Assembly (NCBI GenBank): GCA_029883965.1
Contig: JAOUIN010000013.1
Coordinates: 1-22,950, forward strand
Direction of reading: 5' to 3'
Origin: Betaproteobacteria bacterium
GTDB lineage: Bacteria > Pseudomonadota > Gammaproteobacteria > Burkholderiales > SG8-41
DNA length: 22,950 nucleotides
This document shows, piece after piece, positions 8,182-16,730 of this stretch. Positions within the stretch are counted from its first letter, which is position 1; the number at the start of each line of letters is the position of its first letter. The notes below the pieces were generated by a model. That model made no database searches, was not told where the DNA came from, and was given only the letters and a program-made list of their open reading frames with translations. A program made the position numbers and the translations under genes.

Positions 8182-9972
8182 CTACTTTTTCGGCACGTAG
8201 AGATCGGTGATCGAGCCTTCGGCCATTTCCGCAGCGAAGAACAAGGTCTCCGACAGCGTCGGATGCGGATGTATGGTCAGGCCGATGTCGGTCGCGTCGG
8301 CACCCATTTCCAGCGCCAGCACTGCTTCGGCGATCAGTTCGCCGGCGTTGACGCCGACCATCGCCGCGCCGAGCAGGCGCCGCGTGTTCTTGTCGAACAA
8401 CGCCTTGGTAACCCCTTCGTCGCGCCCGGTGGCGAGGGCGCGGCCGCTGGCGGCCCACGGAAACACCGCCTTGTCGTATTCGATGCCCTGATCCTTGGCC
8501 TGGGTTTCAGTCAGGCCCATCCATGCGATTTCCGGATCGGTGTAGGCGACCGACGGGATGGTCTTGGCATCAAAAAACGCCTTGTGTCCGGCAATGACTT
8601 CGGCGGCAATTTTGGCTTCGTGCGTCGCCTTGTGGGCCAGCATGGGTTCGCCACAGATGTCGCCGATGGCGTAAATGTGCGCGACGTTCGTGCGTTGCTG
8701 TTTGTCGACAGGAACGTAGCCGCGCTCGTTGACAGTGACGCCCGCGGCTTCCGCCTTGATCTCGCGCCCATTGGGGCGGCGGCCGACGGCCATCAGTGCA
8801 GCATCGAAAGTGTCGGTAGTGCTGCCGTCCGGGCCTTCAAAAGTGACCTTGAGTCCGGATTTCTGTGCTTCGATTTTCGCGACCTTGGTTTTCAGCAGGA
8901 TTTTTTCGTAGCGTTTCTCGATGCGTTTGGCGAGCGGGCGCACGATGTCCTTGTCGGCGCCGGGGATCAGCGCGTCCATCAGTTCGACCACGGTGATCCT
9001 GCTGCCGAGCGCGTCATACACTGTGGCCATTTCGAGGCCGATGATGCCGCCGCCAATGACCAGCAACCGCTTGGGCACCTCGGCCAGTTTGAGTGCGCCG
9101 GTGGAGTCGATAATGCGCGGATCGTCGTACGGAAATCCGGGGATTTTCGCGACCGAGGAACCGGCGGCGATGATGCAGTTCTCAAAGGCCACGGTCTTGA
9201 CGCCATCCGGTGTTTCCACGCGTATCGTATTGGCGGACGCGAATTCGCCGCGACCCGTGATGACCTGGACTTTGCGTTGCTTGGCCAGACCGCCGAGGCC
9301 TTTGGTCAGCTTGCCGATGACGCTGTCTTTCCACGTGCGCAGCTTGTCGATTTCGATTTTCGGTTTGCCGAAGGTGATGCCGGCATGCGCCGCTTCGTCG
9401 GCCTCGGTGATGACCTTCGCCATGTGCAGCAGCGCTTTTGACGGAATGCAGCCGACGTTCAGGCATACGCCGCCGAGTGTCGGATACCGTTCAATCAACA
9501 CGACTTTCTTGCCGAGGTCGGCCGCGCGAAATGCCGCGGTATAGCCGCCGGGTCCCGCGCCGAGCACCACAACTTCGGCGTGAATGTCGGCTTTGATACC
9601 CGAGATATCGGTTCCGGGTGCGGCTGCCGTCGGCGCAGCGGCTGGCTTTGCGGTCGCGGGAGCGGCAGCAGCAGCAGGCGCCGCAGTTGCGGGGGCCGGC
9701 TTTGCTGCGGCCGGTGCCGCGGCGCCAGCGGAAGATTCTTCCAGCGTCAGGATCAGCGTGCCCTTGGACACCTTGTCACCCGGCTTCAGGCTCATGGTCT
9801 TGACCACGCCTGCCGCCGGCGCAGGGATGTCCATGGTGGCTTTGTCGGATTCCAGGGTGACCAGCGAGTCTTCCTTGTCGACCGTATCGCCGGGTTTCAC
9901 CAGCACTTCGATGACGGGGATGTCCTTGAAATCCCCGATATCCGGAATTTTGACTTCGATGAGTTTGCTCAT
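8182..9972 (-). CDS. lpdA: Dihydrolipoyl dehydrogenase (E3) with N-terminal lipoyl domain
   Basis: E3 reoxidises dihydrolipoamide in 2-oxoacid dehydrogenase complexes and reduces NAD+. The 596-aa protein begins with a lipoyl domain whose modified lysine is in ESDKATMDIP (Lys44). An Ala/Pro-rich flexible linker follows (about 82-120). Next comes the flavin disulfide reductase core: FAD motif GAGPGG (138-143), redox cysteines in GVCLNVGCIPSKA (Cys170, Cys175), NAD motif GGGIIGLE and the C-terminal catalytic HPHPTLSE. A lipoyl-bearing E3 of this size is typical of the pyruvate dehydrogenase complex in beta-proteobacteria. It normally follows aceE-aceF, but here proA is upstream and korC downstream, so E1 and E2 must be elsewhere. 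The ATG at 9972 is right for the lipoyl domain; the 73-bp gap before it is AT-rich. Confidence 0.95.
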   Translation of the reverse strand: MSKLIEVKIPDIGDFKDIPVIEVLVKPGDTVDKEDSLVTLESDKATMDIPAPAAGVVKTMSLKPGDKVSKGTLILTLEESSAGAAAPAAAKPAPATAAPAAAAAPATAKPAAAPTAAAPGTDISGIKADIHAEVVVLGAGPGGYTAAFRAADLGKKVVLIERYPTLGGVCLNVGCIPSKALLHMAKVITEADEAAHAGITFGKPKIEIDKLRTWKDSVIGKLTKGLGGLAKQRKVQVITGRGEFASANTIRVETPDGVKTVAFENCIIAAGSSVAKIPGFPYDDPRIIDSTGALKLAEVPKRLLVIGGGIIGLEMATVYDALGSRITVVELMDALIPGADKDIVRPLAKRIEKRYEKILLKTKVAKIEAQKSGLKVTFEGPDGSTTDTFDAALMAVGRRPNGREIKAEAAGVTVNERGYVPVDKQQRTNVAHIYAIGDICGEPMLAHKATHEAKIAAEVIAGHKAFFDAKTIPSVAYTDPEIAWMGLTETQAKDQGIEYDKAVFPWAASGRALATGRDEGVTKALFDKNTRRLLGAAMVGVNAGELIAEAVLALEMGADATDIGLTIHPHPTLSETLFFAAEMAEGSITDLYVPKK

Positions 9973-10027
9973 GACATGCCTAAATTAACGTTTAAAAACA
10001 ATGAGTTAAATATGTTTTGTCAGGTGA

Positions 10028-10044
10028 TGCTGCGGTTCGCAGCA
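10028..10044 (-). terminator. Hairpin immediately after proA
   Basis: Perfect 7-bp stem TGCTGCG-GTT-CGCAGCA starting 2 nt past the proA stop (10048-10046 on the minus strand) and upstream of lpdA. In the leftward direction it is followed by a mixed AT-rich sequence rather than a pure T tract. It may separate proA from lpdA or stabilise the 3' end of the proA message. Role inferred. Confidence 0.4.
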
Positions 10045-10045
10045 A

Positions 10046-11302
10046 TCAACTGCGCACGTGCCCGTCGCCGAACACCACGTACTTGAGCGACGTCAGTCCT
10101 TCAAGCCCCACCGGGCCGCGCGCATGCAGCTTGTCGGTCGAAATGCCGATTTCGGCGCCGAGTCCGAATTCATAGCCGTCGGCAAATCGCGTTGACGCGT
10201 TGACCATGACCGAGCTCGAATCCACTTCGCGGATGAACCGCCGCGCGCGGGTGATGTCCTCGGTGACGATGGCATCGGTGTGCTGTGAGCCATAACGCGC
10301 GATGTGGTCAATCGCGGCATCCAGTCCATCGACGACGCGGATCGACAAAATCGCGTCGAGATATTCGGTGTACCAGTCGTCCTCGGTCGCGGCCGTCATG
10401 CCGGGTACGATTTTGCGTGCGGCGTCGTCGCCGCGCAGTTCGATTTTCTTGTCTGCATAGATTCTGCACAACGGCGGCAGGATTTTTTCGGCAATGCTGC
10501 GCGCGACCAGCAGTGTTTCCATGGTGTTGCAGGTGCCCAGACGCTGGGTCTTGGCATTGTCGGCAATGCGCAACGCCTTGTCCGGATCAGCCTTGTCATC
10601 GATGTAGACATGGCATACGCCGTGCAGGTGTTTGATCATCGGGATGCGTGATTCCTGCATCAGCCGTTCGATCAGCCCCTTGCCGCCGCGCGGCACGATC
10701 ACATCGACATACTCCTGCATCGTGATCAGTTCGCCCACGGCGGCACGATCGGCGGTGTCGATGACCTGCACCGCCGTTTCGGGCAGGCCCGCGACTTTCA
10801 GGCCTTCGTGCACGCAGGCGGCGATTGCCTGGTTGGTATGCAGCGCTTCGGACCCGCCGCGCAGGATCGCGGCGTTGCCGGCCTTCAGGCACAAGCCGGC
10901 GGCGTCCGCGGTGACGTTGGGGCGGGACTCATAAATAATGCCGATGACACCCAGAGGGACTCGCATCCGGCCGACCTGAATTCCGGACGGGCGGTACTTT
11001 AATTCGCTGATTTCCCCAATCGGGTCGGGCAGCGCGGCAATCTGGCGCAAACCATCGGCCATGGACTCGATGGTTTTTGTCGTCAGCGACAGCCGGTCGA
11101 TCGCGGCCGCGTCGAGTTTCCTGCCTTTTGCGGCTTCGACATCGCGCGAATTTTCATGCAGCAGCACCTTGGCCGCGCGTTCGATCGCCAGCGCCATCGC
11201 GGTCAGCGCGGTGTTTTTCGCATGCGTTTTGGCGACCGCCATCACGCGTGATGCGGTGCGGGCGGCCTTGCCGATGCCCTGCATGTAGGCTTGTACATCC
11301 AT
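10046..11302 (-). CDS. proA: Gamma-glutamyl phosphate reductase (glutamate-5-semialdehyde dehydrogenase)
   Basis: Second step of proline synthesis from glutamate: NADPH-dependent reduction of gamma-glutamyl phosphate in the cytoplasm. The 418-aa length equals the family norm (E. coli 417). It is an aldehyde dehydrogenase-fold protein with the signatures GVIGIIYESRPNVT (118-131), GNAAILRGGSEA (142-153) and VIVPRGGKGL (201-210). The catalytic cysteine lies in LGTCNTMETLL (Cys258), and the C-terminus has AEIGISTDKLHARGPVGLEGL. The ATG at 11302 gives the standard N-terminus but lacks a clear ribosome-binding site; another in-frame Met is at residue 7. It lies 138 bp downstream of holA on the same strand, an order usual in beta-proteobacteria. 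No proB is present in the window. Confidence 0.96.
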   Translation of the reverse strand: MDVQAYMQGIGKAARTASRVMAVAKTHAKNTALTAMALAIERAAKVLLHENSRDVEAAKGRKLDAAAIDRLSLTTKTIESMADGLRQIAALPDPIGEISELKYRPSGIQVGRMRVPLGVIGIIYESRPNVTADAAGLCLKAGNAAILRGGSEALHTNQAIAACVHEGLKVAGLPETAVQVIDTADRAAVGELITMQEYVDVIVPRGGKGLIERLMQESRIPMIKHLHGVCHVYIDDKADPDKALRIADNAKTQRLGTCNTMETLLVARSIAEKILPPLCRIYADKKIELRGDDAARKIVPGMTAATEDDWYTEYLDAILSIRVVDGLDAAIDHIARYGSQHTDAIVTEDITRARRFIREVDSSSVMVNASTRFADGYEFGLGAEIGISTDKLHARGPVGLEGLTSLKYVVFGDGHVRS

Positions 11303-11313
11303 GGGGGGATTCT

Positions 11314-11335
11314 AGCAGGCGGCAGCATGCCTGCT
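11314..11335. repeat. 7-bp-stem inverted repeat between holA and proA
   Basis: AGCAGGC (11314-11320), an 8-nt loop, then GCCTGCT (11329-11335). It lies 12 nt upstream of the proA start codon in the 138-bp spacer after holA. It could be a leader hairpin of proA or a 3' end structure of the holA message. No T tract follows. Confidence 0.35.
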
Positions 11336-11440
11336 GCGCGATCAGTCGCGGCGTTAAAACCAGGAAAACTCGCACGGGGGCAGCCCGGCGGCTCGCACTG
11401 GGACTCAAAAACAGCGGGGATAGATGCGGGTTCCGGTCAC

Positions 11441-12523
11441 TCAGAACAGTGCCGGGTGTTCGGCGAATGCTGCCGGGGCTGTCCGCCGTTTCGGCTGAGC
11501 CCTTACCGTTCCGGGATTGTTGCGCGCAAATCGCAGTGCGAGCTGCAGCAGTTCGTTCCAGACATCGCCGCGGAGCAGGCCTTTGGCGATGCGGTCTATG
11601 ACGGCGGCGTGGCGCAGGGCTTCGGTGACCTGCGCCAGTGTGAAGCGGCGGAGGTTGCTCTGCATCGCGCTCTGGTGCGACGGCCCCCAGATTCTGGCCT
11701 CGCGCAGCATCAGGGAGGCCGGCTTGCCGGAGTTGACGCCGGTGAGGATCTTGCCGATTGCGCGGATCTCTTCCGTCAGCGACCACAACACCAGCGGTGC
11801 GGCAGTGCCTTCACCCTGCAGGCCATCGAGCACGCGCGCGAGCCGCAGCGGGTCGCCTTCGAGCATGATTTCGCCGAGATTAAACACGTCATATCGGGCG
11901 ACATCGAGCACGGATTCGCGCACCTGGTCGAAATTGATTGCGCCCGCGGGAAACAGCAGCGCCAGCTTCTGCACTTCCTGATGTGCTGCCATCAGGTTGC
12001 CCTCAACGCGATCGGCAATGAATTCCAGTGTCGCAGCGTCGGCCTGCTGCTGCTGCGCCTCGAGTCGCCCGGCAATCCATTGCGGTAGTGCCTTGCGCAG
12101 CACCGCCTTGGCTTCCACGGCAACGCCGCTGCGTTCCAGTGTGCCGAACCATGCTGCTTTCTGCGCACGCCAGTCGAGTTCCGGTACATAAACCAGCGTC
12201 ACTGTGTCAGGTGGCAGTGCTGCGCAATAACTCTGAAGCGCTTCGCCGCCTTCCTTGCCGGGCTTGCCGGTGGGTATGCGCAATTCCAGAAGCTTGCGCG
12301 ATGCGAACAGCGACTGCGAATTGCCGGCGAGTGCAAGCTGGTTCCATTTGAAGCCCGAATCCACGGTCAGCACTTCGCGTTCGGTATAGCCTTCAGCGCG
12401 TGCTTTCGCACGGATGCGGTCACTGGCTTCCAGTGCCAGCAGCGGCTCGTTGCCGAAGACTGTATAGAGCGGCTGGATCTCCCGCTTCAGATGACTGGCG
12501 AGTTGTTCGGAGGGCAGGCGCAT
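11441..12523 (-). CDS. holA: DNA polymerase III subunit delta
   Basis: Delta is the clamp-opening subunit of the replicative clamp loader and contacts the beta sliding clamp. The 360-aa protein has the family N-terminus QPLYTVFGNEPLLALEASD and lacks a nucleotide-binding P-loop, as expected. It also shows the conserved middle ERVEGNL-type stretch (here DRVEGNLMAAHQEVQKLALL) and the YDVFNLGEIMLEGDPLRLARVLDGL segment, then the alpha-helical C-terminal collar with IDRIAKGLLRGDVWNELLQLAL. E. coli HolA is 343 aa; the tail here ends in a basic, disordered-looking stretch (AQPKRRTAPAAFAEHP). It lies 66 bp after lptE, the normal neighbour, and before proA. The ATG at 12523 places the YTVFGNE motif at the usual distance. 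Confidence 0.94.
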   Translation of the reverse strand: MRLPSEQLASHLKREIQPLYTVFGNEPLLALEASDRIRAKARAEGYTEREVLTVDSGFKWNQLALAGNSQSLFASRKLLELRIPTGKPGKEGGEALQSYCAALPPDTVTLVYVPELDWRAQKAAWFGTLERSGVAVEAKAVLRKALPQWIAGRLEAQQQQADAATLEFIADRVEGNLMAAHQEVQKLALLFPAGAINFDQVRESVLDVARYDVFNLGEIMLEGDPLRLARVLDGLQGEGTAAPLVLWSLTEEIRAIGKILTGVNSGKPASLMLREARIWGPSHQSAMQSNLRRFTLAQVTEALRHAAVIDRIAKGLLRGDVWNELLQLALRFARNNPGTVRAQPKRRTAPAAFAEHPALF

Positions 12524-12589
12524 TGATGCTGCTTATGCTACCGCAGATTGCAATGACTTACACATGATGGCGTCCCCGCGCGCTGACGA

Positions 12590-13078
12590 TTATGTCCGGT
12601 TCAGTTTTACGACCTGCAACCGCCGCACCAGCTGTTGCACCGCGTCGTTCTGCATGTCGCGGAACAGCAGCGTCTCCTCGGCTTCTTTTGACAGGGTTGC
12701 ATCATCGTTGAAGGAGAAATCGCGGGTCAGCACGATCTCGGTTGTCGGCACGGTCTCCACGGCCTTCTTGTCGAGCACCCGGTATGACATCCGGTAGCGC
12801 AGCTGGAACTCGCGCGCGCGGCCGGTGCCGGACAGCGAGAGGATGTTCTTCTCGCGCAGTTCGTTGACCAGTATCAGCGTTGCTTCGGCGTCCTTCCGCT
12901 CGTCGGTCAGCCGGGTGCCGCCGCCGGCGGTAATCACGCGTTTGAACTGCACGGCGAATTGTGAGGCGGGCGGCGCCTCCACGTACAATGAGTCGAAAGG
13001 CAGCTTGGCTGCGCCGCGCAACTGAAAGCCGCAACCCGACAGCAGCAGCGTAAAGAACAGGATCGCGAGCGTTTTCAT
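12590..13078 (-). CDS. lptE: LPS-assembly lipoprotein LptE
   Basis: Outer-membrane lipoprotein that plugs LptD and helps insert lipopolysaccharide in the outer leaflet. The 162-aa precursor has a short signal peptide ending in the lipobox LLSGC, with lipidated Cys16, followed by the family's GFQLRG start of the mature protein. The rest matches the small LptE fold with strand-rich segments (TLILVNELREKN, FQLRYRMSYRVLD, EIVLTRDFSF) and ends QLVRRLQVVKLNRT. It is somewhat shorter than E. coli LptE (193 aa), as usual in beta-proteobacteria. Its start is 6 bp past the leuS stop codon, so the two are almost certainly co-transcribed and perhaps translationally coupled; holA follows. Confidence 0.93.
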   Translation of the reverse strand: MKTLAILFFTLLLSGCGFQLRGAAKLPFDSLYVEAPPASQFAVQFKRVITAGGGTRLTDERKDAEATLILVNELREKNILSLSGTGRAREFQLRYRMSYRVLDKKAVETVPTTEIVLTRDFSFNDDATLSKEAEETLLFRDMQNDAVQQLVRRLQVVKLNRT

Positions 13079-13084
13079 GGTGCT

Positions 13085-15685
13085 TCAGACTACCACGTTC
13101 ACCAGTCGCCCCGGCACGATGATGATCTTCTTGACCGGCTGTCCGGCAACGAATTTCTGCACTTCCGCATGTGCCAGTACCAGTGACTCGACTGTCGGCT
13201 TTGGCGCGTCGCGCGGCACGCGAAGATCGCCGCGTTTCTTGCCGTTGACCTGTACGACCAGTTCGATTTCGGCCTCGATCAGCGCCGCGTCATCGGGTTC
13301 CGGCCAGGGGGCCGCGAGGATGTCGTCACCGTAACCCAGGTCGCGCCACAACTGGTGCGCGATATGCGGCGTGATCGGCGACAGCACGCGCAGCAGGATG
13401 GACAGGCCTTCGCGCAACACCTCGGGCGCAGACGCATCCCCCGTCTCTTTCAGCAGCGCTTCCAGCGCATTGAGCATTTTCATGGTCGCCGATGCAACCG
13501 TGTTGAACTGATGGCGGCCAAGGTCGTAGTTGGCCTGTTTCAGCACGGCATGAATTTCACGGCGTGCAGCCGCAGCAGGTGCGGTCAGCGCGGGGCCTGC
13601 AGCAGCAGCGGTGCTGCGTTGCCCGATTTCATAGCCCAGCGACCATACCCGCCGCAGGAAGCGCGCCGCGCCTTCGACGCTGGCGTCAGACCATTCCAGC
13701 GTCTGCTCCGGTGGTGCAGTGAACATCATGTAAAAGCGCGCGATGTCGGCACCGTAATCCTCGATCAGTGCCTGCGGGTCGACGCCGTTATTCTTCGACT
13801 TGGACATGGTGCCGATACCGCCCGATTCCACCGGCAATCCGTCGGCGCGCAATAAGGCGCCCATGCGATTGCCCTTGTCGTCGACAGTTACATCGACATC
13901 CGCCGGGTTGTAATAGGTCATGCGGCCGCTGTCCGGCTTGCGGAAGTAGATCTCGTTGAGCACCATCCCCTGCGTGAGAAGGTTGCTGAATGGCTCGTCA
14001 ATTTTGACGAGATCCAGGTCGCGCATGACCTTGCTCCAGAACCGCGAATAAAGCAGATGCAGGATCGCATGTTCAATGCCGCCGATGTACTGGTCGGCGG
14101 GCAGCCAGTAGTTGACGCGCTCATCAACCATCGCACCGTCATTGCCGACGCAGGGGTAGCGCAGGTAATACCACGACGAATCGACGAAGGTGTCCATGGT
14201 GTCGGTTTCGCGCTTTGCCGGCCGGCCGCATTTCGGGCAGGCACAGTTGACGAAATCGGGACGCTTCGCGAGCGGATTGCCGCTGCCGTCAGGCACGCAG
14301 TCCTCGGGCAGCACCACCGGCAACTGGTCGTCGGGTACCGGCACGTCGCCGCAACCGGTGCAATGAATGATCGGAATCGGACAGCCCCAGTAGCGCTGGC
14401 GTGAGACCCCCCAGTCGCGCAGCCGGTAGAGCACCTGCTTTTCGCCCAGTCCCTTGTCTGCCAGGTCCGCGGCAATGGCATCTACAGCGGCCGTGTAGCT
14501 CAAGCCGTCGTATTTGCCCGAGTGTGTGCAGACGCCGTGCTCCTTGTCCGCGTACCAGTCCTGCCAGGCACTGTTCGAAAAGGTCTGGCTGTCAACGTCT
14601 ATGACCTGTTTGATCGGCAACTGGTACTGTCTCGCGAAATAAAAGTCGCGTTCGTCATGCGCCGGCACGGCCATTACCGCGCCTTCACCGTAGCCCATCA
14701 GTACGTAGTTGCCGACCCAGACTTCGATGTTCTCGCCGCTGAGCGGATGTTCGACGTGAATGCCGGTGGGCATGCCTTTCTTTTCCATGGTCGCAATATC
14801 CGCTTCCATGACCGATCCGCGCCTGCATTCTTCGATGAAGGCCGCGAGTTTTGGATTGCCCTGCGCTGCGTGTGCTGCCAGCGGATGCTCTGCGGCGACG
14901 GCAACGAAGGTGACGCCCATGATGGTGTCGGCGCGCGTGGTGAACACCCACAGCCGGTCGGGCTTGCCGTCCAGCATGTATGGAAATGCGAAACGCACAC
15001 CATAACTCTTGCCGATCCAGTTGGCCTGCATCGCCTTGACGCGTTCGGGCCAGCCGGGCAGCGTGTCCAGCGCGGTGAGCAGTTCATCGGCGTATTTCGT
15101 GATCGCCAGGTAGTAACCGGGAATTTCACGTTTTTCGACGGTCGCACCGGTACGCCAGCCCTTGCCGTCGATGACCTGCTCATTGGCGAGCACGGTCTGG
15201 TCTACCGGATCCCAGTTCACGACCTGTGTTTTCTTGTAGGCGATGCCCTGTTCCAGCATGCGCAGGAACAGCCACTGGTTCCAGCGGTAGTAATCAGGCT
15301 TGCACGTCGCCAGTTCGCGGCCCCAGTCGATGGCAAAGCCCAGCGACTTCAGCTGCTGGCGCATGTAGTCGATGTTGTCGTAGGTCCATTTGGCCGGCGG
15401 CACGCCGTTGGCCATGGCTGCGTTCTCCGCCGGCAATCCAAATGCGTCCCAGCCCATGGGCTGCAGCACGTTATAGCCTTTCATGCGGTGGTAGCGGGTG
15501 AGCACATCGCCGATGGTGTAATTGCGCACATGGCCCATGTGCAGCTTGCCCGACGGGTACGGAAACATCGACAGGCAGTAATATTTGGGCTTGTTCCCGC
15601 TTTCTACGGCGCGGAATGACTGCGTGTCATCCCAGAATTTTTGCGCGTCGCGTTCGATGACCTGCGGATTATATTTTTGCTGCAT
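13085..15685 (-). CDS. leuS: Leucyl-tRNA synthetase
   Basis: Class I synthetase charging tRNA-Leu in the cytoplasm. From the ATG at 15685 the protein is 866 aa (E. coli 860). It begins MQQKYNPQVIERDAQKFW, the normal family N-terminus. The HIGH motif is HMGH (49-52) in MFPYPSGKLHMGHVRNYTIGD, and the KMSKS loop is MSKSK (627-631). The CP1 editing domain has the threonine-rich TTRADTIMGVTF and GEGAVMAVPAHDERDF stretches. Zinc-type cysteine pairs occur in CTGCGDVP and CPKCGRP. The frame stays open 130 codons further upstream, but that extension has no family similarity and crosses the divergent promoter region and fecR-spor gene, so it is not coding. First gene of leuS-lptE-holA. Confidence 0.97.
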   Translation of the reverse strand: MQQKYNPQVIERDAQKFWDDTQSFRAVESGNKPKYYCLSMFPYPSGKLHMGHVRNYTIGDVLTRYHRMKGYNVLQPMGWDAFGLPAENAAMANGVPPAKWTYDNIDYMRQQLKSLGFAIDWGRELATCKPDYYRWNQWLFLRMLEQGIAYKKTQVVNWDPVDQTVLANEQVIDGKGWRTGATVEKREIPGYYLAITKYADELLTALDTLPGWPERVKAMQANWIGKSYGVRFAFPYMLDGKPDRLWVFTTRADTIMGVTFVAVAAEHPLAAHAAQGNPKLAAFIEECRRGSVMEADIATMEKKGMPTGIHVEHPLSGENIEVWVGNYVLMGYGEGAVMAVPAHDERDFYFARQYQLPIKQVIDVDSQTFSNSAWQDWYADKEHGVCTHSGKYDGLSYTAAVDAIAADLADKGLGEKQVLYRLRDWGVSRQRYWGCPIPIIHCTGCGDVPVPDDQLPVVLPEDCVPDGSGNPLAKRPDFVNCACPKCGRPAKRETDTMDTFVDSSWYYLRYPCVGNDGAMVDERVNYWLPADQYIGGIEHAILHLLYSRFWSKVMRDLDLVKIDEPFSNLLTQGMVLNEIYFRKPDSGRMTYYNPADVDVTVDDKGNRMGALLRADGLPVESGGIGTMSKSKNNGVDPQALIEDYGADIARFYMMFTAPPEQTLEWSDASVEGAARFLRRVWSLGYEIGQRSTAAAAGPALTAPAAAARREIHAVLKQANYDLGRHQFNTVASATMKMLNALEALLKETGDASAPEVLREGLSILLRVLSPITPHIAHQLWRDLGYGDDILAAPWPEPDDAALIEAEIELVVQVNGKKRGDLRVPRDAPKPTVESLVLAHAEVQKFVAGQPVKKIIIVPGRLVNVVV

Positions 15686-15739
15686 GATATTGATTCGGCG
15701 GGGGAAAGCGCGGTTGTGACGGTGTCGGGTAAAGGCGCG

Positions 15740-15745
15740 ATTATA
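15740..15745 (-). promoter_or_regulatory. Candidate -10 element for leuS
   Basis: Perfect TATAAT on the minus strand in the 112-bp divergent spacer, about 55 nt upstream of the leuS start. No good -35 hexamer is found at 16-18 bp. Two TTGCAC sequences (minus strand) lie further upstream, at 24 bp or more. Position and consensus match support a promoter; the start point would be near 15733. Confidence 0.45.
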
Positions 15746-15797
15746 AACGGTTCCGGATCGGCGCCGGCTGTGCAAAGAGTGCAAGCGGAGGATGAAC

Positions 15798-16670
15798 ATG
15801 AAGGCAAGGATGAGGTGCGTCGCGTTATTGCTGATGCTGCTGTTCGCAGCTGCCACCGCCGGCGCCGGCACAGTGACCGTCGAGGCGGTGATCAGTCCCG
15901 CCTGGGTGGAGCATGCGGGCGGTGCGCGTGAGCCGCTTGCGCCCGGCCAGGTGTTGCGCGATGGCGATCGCGTGCTGACCGGGTCGGGCGCGCGGGTATT
16001 GCTGCGCATGGCCGAAGGCAGTGCGGTCAAACTCGGCGAGAACGCGCACCTGGGCGTCGACCGCCTGACCGACAACGCGAGCGCGGCGGATCGGCTGGTC
16101 AGCGGGGCGCTCGATGTGGCTCAGGGGGCGTTTCGTTTTACCACGCGATTCTTCGGTGCGCAGCGTGCGCGCCGTGATTTCAGCATACGCATCGTTACGG
16201 TGACCGCCGGCATCCGCGGCACTGATGTGTGGGGGAAATCGTCTGCTGATCGCGACGTGGTGTGTCTGATCGAGGGGCGTATTTTTGTGGCGCACAGGGA
16301 ACAGGCGTTCACGATGCAGGACCCGTTGTCGTTTTTCATCGCCGCGCGCGACGGCACACGGCAGCCGGTGGCGCCGGTGGCGCCGGCACAGCTGCAGCAG
16401 TGGGCGACCGAAACCGAAATCGCGCCGGCCGGCGGCGCGACCCGTCGCGATGGCGCGCATCGCGTGGTGCTCGCTGCCGGGGTGGAAGAGGCCGCCGCGC
16501 TGGACCTGGGGCAGCGCCTGCGCACTGACGGTTATCCGGCGCGACTGCGTGCGTATCGTGCGGCATCCGGATTGCGATACGAAGTGCATATTGCGGGGCT
16601 CGCCAGTGCTGAGGATGCAAAGACTCTTGCGGACGCATTGCGCCGCGCAGGTTATACGCTGCCGCATTGA
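15798..16670 (+). CDS. Secreted FecR-domain protein with C-terminal SPOR-like domain
   Basis: Predicted periplasmic protein of unknown role. Residues 1-23 form a signal peptide (basic MKARMR, hydrophobic core, AGA cleavage region). Residues about 25-165 resemble a FecR domain: a strand-rich segment with GQVLRDGDRVLTGSGARVLLRMAEGSAVKLGE and the typical ITVTAGIRGTDVWGK-like stretch (here IVTVTAGIRGTDVWGK, 132-147). A Pro/Ala-rich linker (about 190-215) leads to a C-terminal domain (221-288) with the pattern of a SPOR domain, which binds denuded peptidoglycan glycans. The start at 15798 is preferred over the in-frame ATG at 15792 because GGAGG lies 6 nt upstream of 15798 and would abut the earlier one. 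It is transcribed towards uvrD (60-bp gap). FecR here is unlikely to be the iron-citrate regulator, since no sigma factor or TonB receptor is nearby. Confidence 0.82.
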   Translation: MKARMRCVALLLMLLFAAATAGAGTVTVEAVISPAWVEHAGGAREPLAPGQVLRDGDRVLTGSGARVLLRMAEGSAVKLGENAHLGVDRLTDNASAADRLVSGALDVAQGAFRFTTRFFGAQRARRDFSIRIVTVTAGIRGTDVWGKSSADRDVVCLIEGRIFVAHREQAFTMQDPLSFFIAARDGTRQPVAPVAPAQLQQWATETEIAPAGGATRRDGAHRVVLAAGVEEAAALDLGQRLRTDGYPARLRAYRAASGLRYEVHIAGLASAEDAKTLADALRRAGYTLPH

Positions 16671-16698
16671 ACGCGCACGTCTGCTGGAGGCGGTCACG

Positions 16699-16704
16699 TA
16701 TAAT
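16699..16704 (+). promoter_or_regulatory. Candidate -10 element for uvrD
   Basis: Perfect TATAAT 26 nt upstream of the uvrD ATG in the 60-bp spacer after the FecR-SPOR gene. A -35-like TTGAAC occurs at 16667-16672 but 26 bp away, too far for a standard promoter. It would give a leader of about 20 nt. Suggestive only. Confidence 0.4.
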
Positions 16705-16730
16705 CCAGACTGATCAATCTGCATGATGTG

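Noticed and set aside
7717..9441. 574-aa rightward open frame
   Set aside because: Mostly antisense to lpdA. Long antisense frames are common in GC-rich genes, and the translation shows no family motif.
11303..11440. Possible tRNA-like sequence between proA and holA
   Set aside because: A GGTTCC stretch was checked, but no acceptor stem, anticodon arm or proper T-loop could be built.
15686..16075. 130-codon N-terminal extension of the leuS frame
   Set aside because: It has no synthetase similarity, crosses a TATAAT element and overlaps the start of the FecR-SPOR gene; the standard LeuRS N-terminus begins at 15685.
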